Of a stretch of DNA of 64,000 bases, positions 61,937-64,000 are shown piece by piece. Source of the DNA: an uncultured Pelagibacteraceae bacterium (GTDB lineage: Bacteria; Pseudomonadota; Alphaproteobacteria; Pelagibacterales; Pelagibacteraceae); NCBI GenBank assembly GCA_902582765.1, contig CACHTK010000002.1:1-64000 (forward strand), written 5' to 3'. The notes below the pieces were generated by a model. The model was given only the letters and a program-made list of their open reading frames with translations. It was not told the origin of the DNA and did not search any database. The position numbers were made by a program, and so were the translations under genes. Every line of letters begins with the position of its first letter. Position 1 is the first letter of the stretch.

Positions 61937-63612
61937 GTGCTGAGATAAATAATATTATTTTTTCAAATAATTTAGATGGATATATTTTGCCAAAAAATGA
62001 TAATTATTTTACTGAATATTCTAAATTAAATAATCTAAAATCGATTACAAAATTCTCAGGTTCTGCAGGCTTTGCAATTTTTTTGAAAAATAAAAAATAT
62101 TTATTTGTTGATGGTAGATATACTATTCAAGCAGAAAAAGAGTCAGGTAAAAAATTTAAAATTTGTGAAATACCATATGTGTGGCCTAAAGATATTTTAA
62201 AGAAGCAAATTAAAATTGGATACGATCCTGATCTTTTTACTTGGTCAACTCTAAACAAATATTTTGGAGAAAATTACAACTTAGTTCCTTTAAATATTAA
62301 ATTTGAAAATAAAAATAAGACTCAAAGTAATTATCCATTTTTTAGCTTAGATTCTTTTGTAGCTGGTGAAACCGTAAATAGAAAAATTAATCGATTAATT
62401 CAAATTATGAGAAAAAAAAAAGTAGATTATACATTTGTTAGTTCAGGTGAAAATATTTGTTGGCTTCTAAACATCAGAGGTAGAGACCTTCCAAATTCTC
62501 CTGTTGCTAATTGTAAAATGATCATAACAAAAGATAGAAAAATCTATTTCTTTTCAAATCAAAACAAAATTAAAAAAATTAAATTAAGTCTCCAAAAATT
62601 AAAAATATATTTTTTTGAAGAAAATAAAATTTTTAATTGTTTGGTCAGATTAAAAAAAGGAAATTTTTGCATTGATGCAAAAACTTGTTCAATTTTTGAG
62701 GAAAACTTAATAAGCTATAAATTTAAGATAATCAACCGTGAAGACCCTATTTATAATTTAAAATCTTTAAAAAATAAAATTGAGATAAATAATATGGTTA
62801 ATGCACATATTGAAGATGGAGTTGCTTTAACAAAATTCTTATATTGGATTAAAAATATTAAAATAAATAACCTGACAGAAAAAAAAATTGAAAGAAAATT
62901 GGAAAATTTTAGAAAAAGTAGAAAAAACTATTTGTACCCAAGCTTTGATACAATTGCTGGATCTGGACCAAATGGAGCAATCATACATTATAGATCTGAT
63001 AAATTTTCAAACAGAAAGTTAAGGAAGAATGATTTATTATTGCTTGATTCTGGCGGTCAATATAAGTGGGGAACAACAGATGTAACAAGGACAGTATGTT
63101 TTTCTAACGTCCCAAATAAAGTTAAAGATATATTTACCAGGGTTTTAAAAGGCCATATTGCTGTTGCCTTAACAAATATAAATAAAGTGAGAAATGGCCA
63201 TAATATTGATAAGATTGCCAGAAAAAGCCTTAATTCAATTGGTCTTGATTATCGACATGGAACTGGTCATGGAGTTGGAGCATTTCTTAATGTTCATGAA
63301 GGACCACAAGGAATATCAAAAAATAATTACGTACATCTAAAAGAAGGAATGGTTTTAAGTAATGAACCTGGTTTTTATAAAAAAAATGAATTTGGAATAA
63401 GAATTGAAAATTTAGTTTTTATTAAAAAAATCAAATCTAAGCTTTTATTTGAGAATCTAACAATGGCACCTATAGATACTGACCTAATTAACTTCAAAAT
63501 GCTTAATAAAACAGAAAGGGATTATTTATTTAAATATCATTTTGATGTTTACAATAATATTTCACCATTTTTAAATAAGAATGAGAAAAAATGGTTAGCT
63601 AAGCTAATTTAA
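61933..63612 (+). CDS. pepP: Xaa-Pro aminopeptidase (M24 family)
   Basis: LLLDSGGQYKWGTTDVTRTV; YRHGTGHGVGAFLNVHEGPQGI; internal ATG at 61933 gives an ATGA overlap with uvrD. Confidence 0.93.
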   Translation: MSAEINNIIFSNNLDGYILPKNDNYFTEYSKLNNLKSITKFSGSAGFAIFLKNKKYLFVDGRYTIQAEKESGKKFKICEIPYVWPKDILKKQIKIGYDPDLFTWSTLNKYFGENYNLVPLNIKFENKNKTQSNYPFFSLDSFVAGETVNRKINRLIQIMRKKKVDYTFVSSGENICWLLNIRGRDLPNSPVANCKMIITKDRKIYFFSNQNKIKKIKLSLQKLKIYFFEENKIFNCLVRLKKGNFCIDAKTCSIFEENLISYKFKIINREDPIYNLKSLKNKIEINNMVNAHIEDGVALTKFLYWIKNIKINNLTEKKIERKLENFRKSRKNYLYPSFDTIAGSGPNGAIIHYRSDKFSNRKLRKNDLLLLDSGGQYKWGTTDVTRTVCFSNVPNKVKDIFTRVLKGHIAVALTNINKVRNGHNIDKIARKSLNSIGLDYRHGTGHGVGAFLNVHEGPQGISKNNYVHLKEGMVLSNEPGFYKKNEFGIRIENLVFIKKIKSKLLFENLTMAPIDTDLINFKMLNKTERDYLFKYHFDVYNNISPFLNKNEKKWLAKLI

Positions 63613-64000
63613 TAAATTAAGCCACTCTTTTTGAGATAAAATTTTTATTCCTAATTCTTTAGCTTTTTGGACTTTTCGGATTGTTGGTTTTTCGCCAATA
63701 ATCAAATATTTCAATTTCTTGTTTACCGAGCTTACAACAGATCCTGAATTTTCTTCAATCAAAGATTTTGCTTCAGCTCTACTCATATTTGATAATTTTC
63801 CAGTGAACATAAATGTATTATTTAAAAGTTTGCCATCTTTATTTAATTTGAGATCAGAAATATTCAAAATGGAAGATAACTTTTCGATAATTTTATAATT
63901 TGACTTATTTTCAAAAAAAGTTTTCAAAGAATTTATTTGAGTTTCACCAATTCCATCTATATCTAAAAATTCATTCAATTTATCTTTAGTAACTAAAAAT
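63604..64000 (-). CDS. ligA: NAD-dependent DNA ligase, C-terminal part (HhH and BRCT); open to the window edge
   Basis: FLDIDGIGETQINSL; FMFTGKLSNMSRAEAKSLIEENSGSVVSSVNKKLKYLIIGEKP; frame stays open (FLVTKDKLNEF) to 64000. Confidence 0.9.
   Translation of the reverse strand, partial: FLVTKDKLNEFLDIDGIGETQINSLKTFFENKSNYKIIEKLSSILNISDLKLNKDGKLLNNTFMFTGKLSNMSRAEAKSLIEENSGSVVSSVNKKLKYLIIGEKPTIRKVQKAKELGIKILSQKEWLNLLN

Overview
This 64 kb, very AT-rich and gene-dense window looks like a SAR11/Pelagibacterales-type alphaproteobacterial chromosome. That is an inference from composition, minimal intergenic space, a blue-tuned proteorhodopsin next to ferredoxin/FNR, and gene content. Most of it is core metabolism and housekeeping: fdh, msrA, pxpABC, a TRAP transporter, panB, guaAB, rlmE, pssA-psd, icd, alaS, recA, tolC, dksA, proteorhodopsin, prpE, pyrC, ygfZ, fumC, uvrD, pepP and ligA (partial at the right edge). 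Three regions stand out. (1) 7.4-14.2 kb is a photolyase/DCC/DUF2256/SDR/DUF3833/CFA-synthase/DUF1365/amine-oxidase cluster; its photolyase ORF is split at an A8 tract, and an unlisted 42-aa DUF2256 gene is present. (2) 37.1-39 kb is an SOS-like umuDC operon with a perfect GAAC-N7-GAAC alphaproteobacterial LexA-type box, and recA carries a near match. (3) 39-49 kb is an unusual cluster of secreted polysaccharide-lyase-like and glycoside-hydrolase-like proteins, a DUF1501/DUF1800 pair and two glycosyltransferases with a hidden 41-aa membrane protein between them. No tRNA, rRNA, CRISPR array or transposase was recognised.
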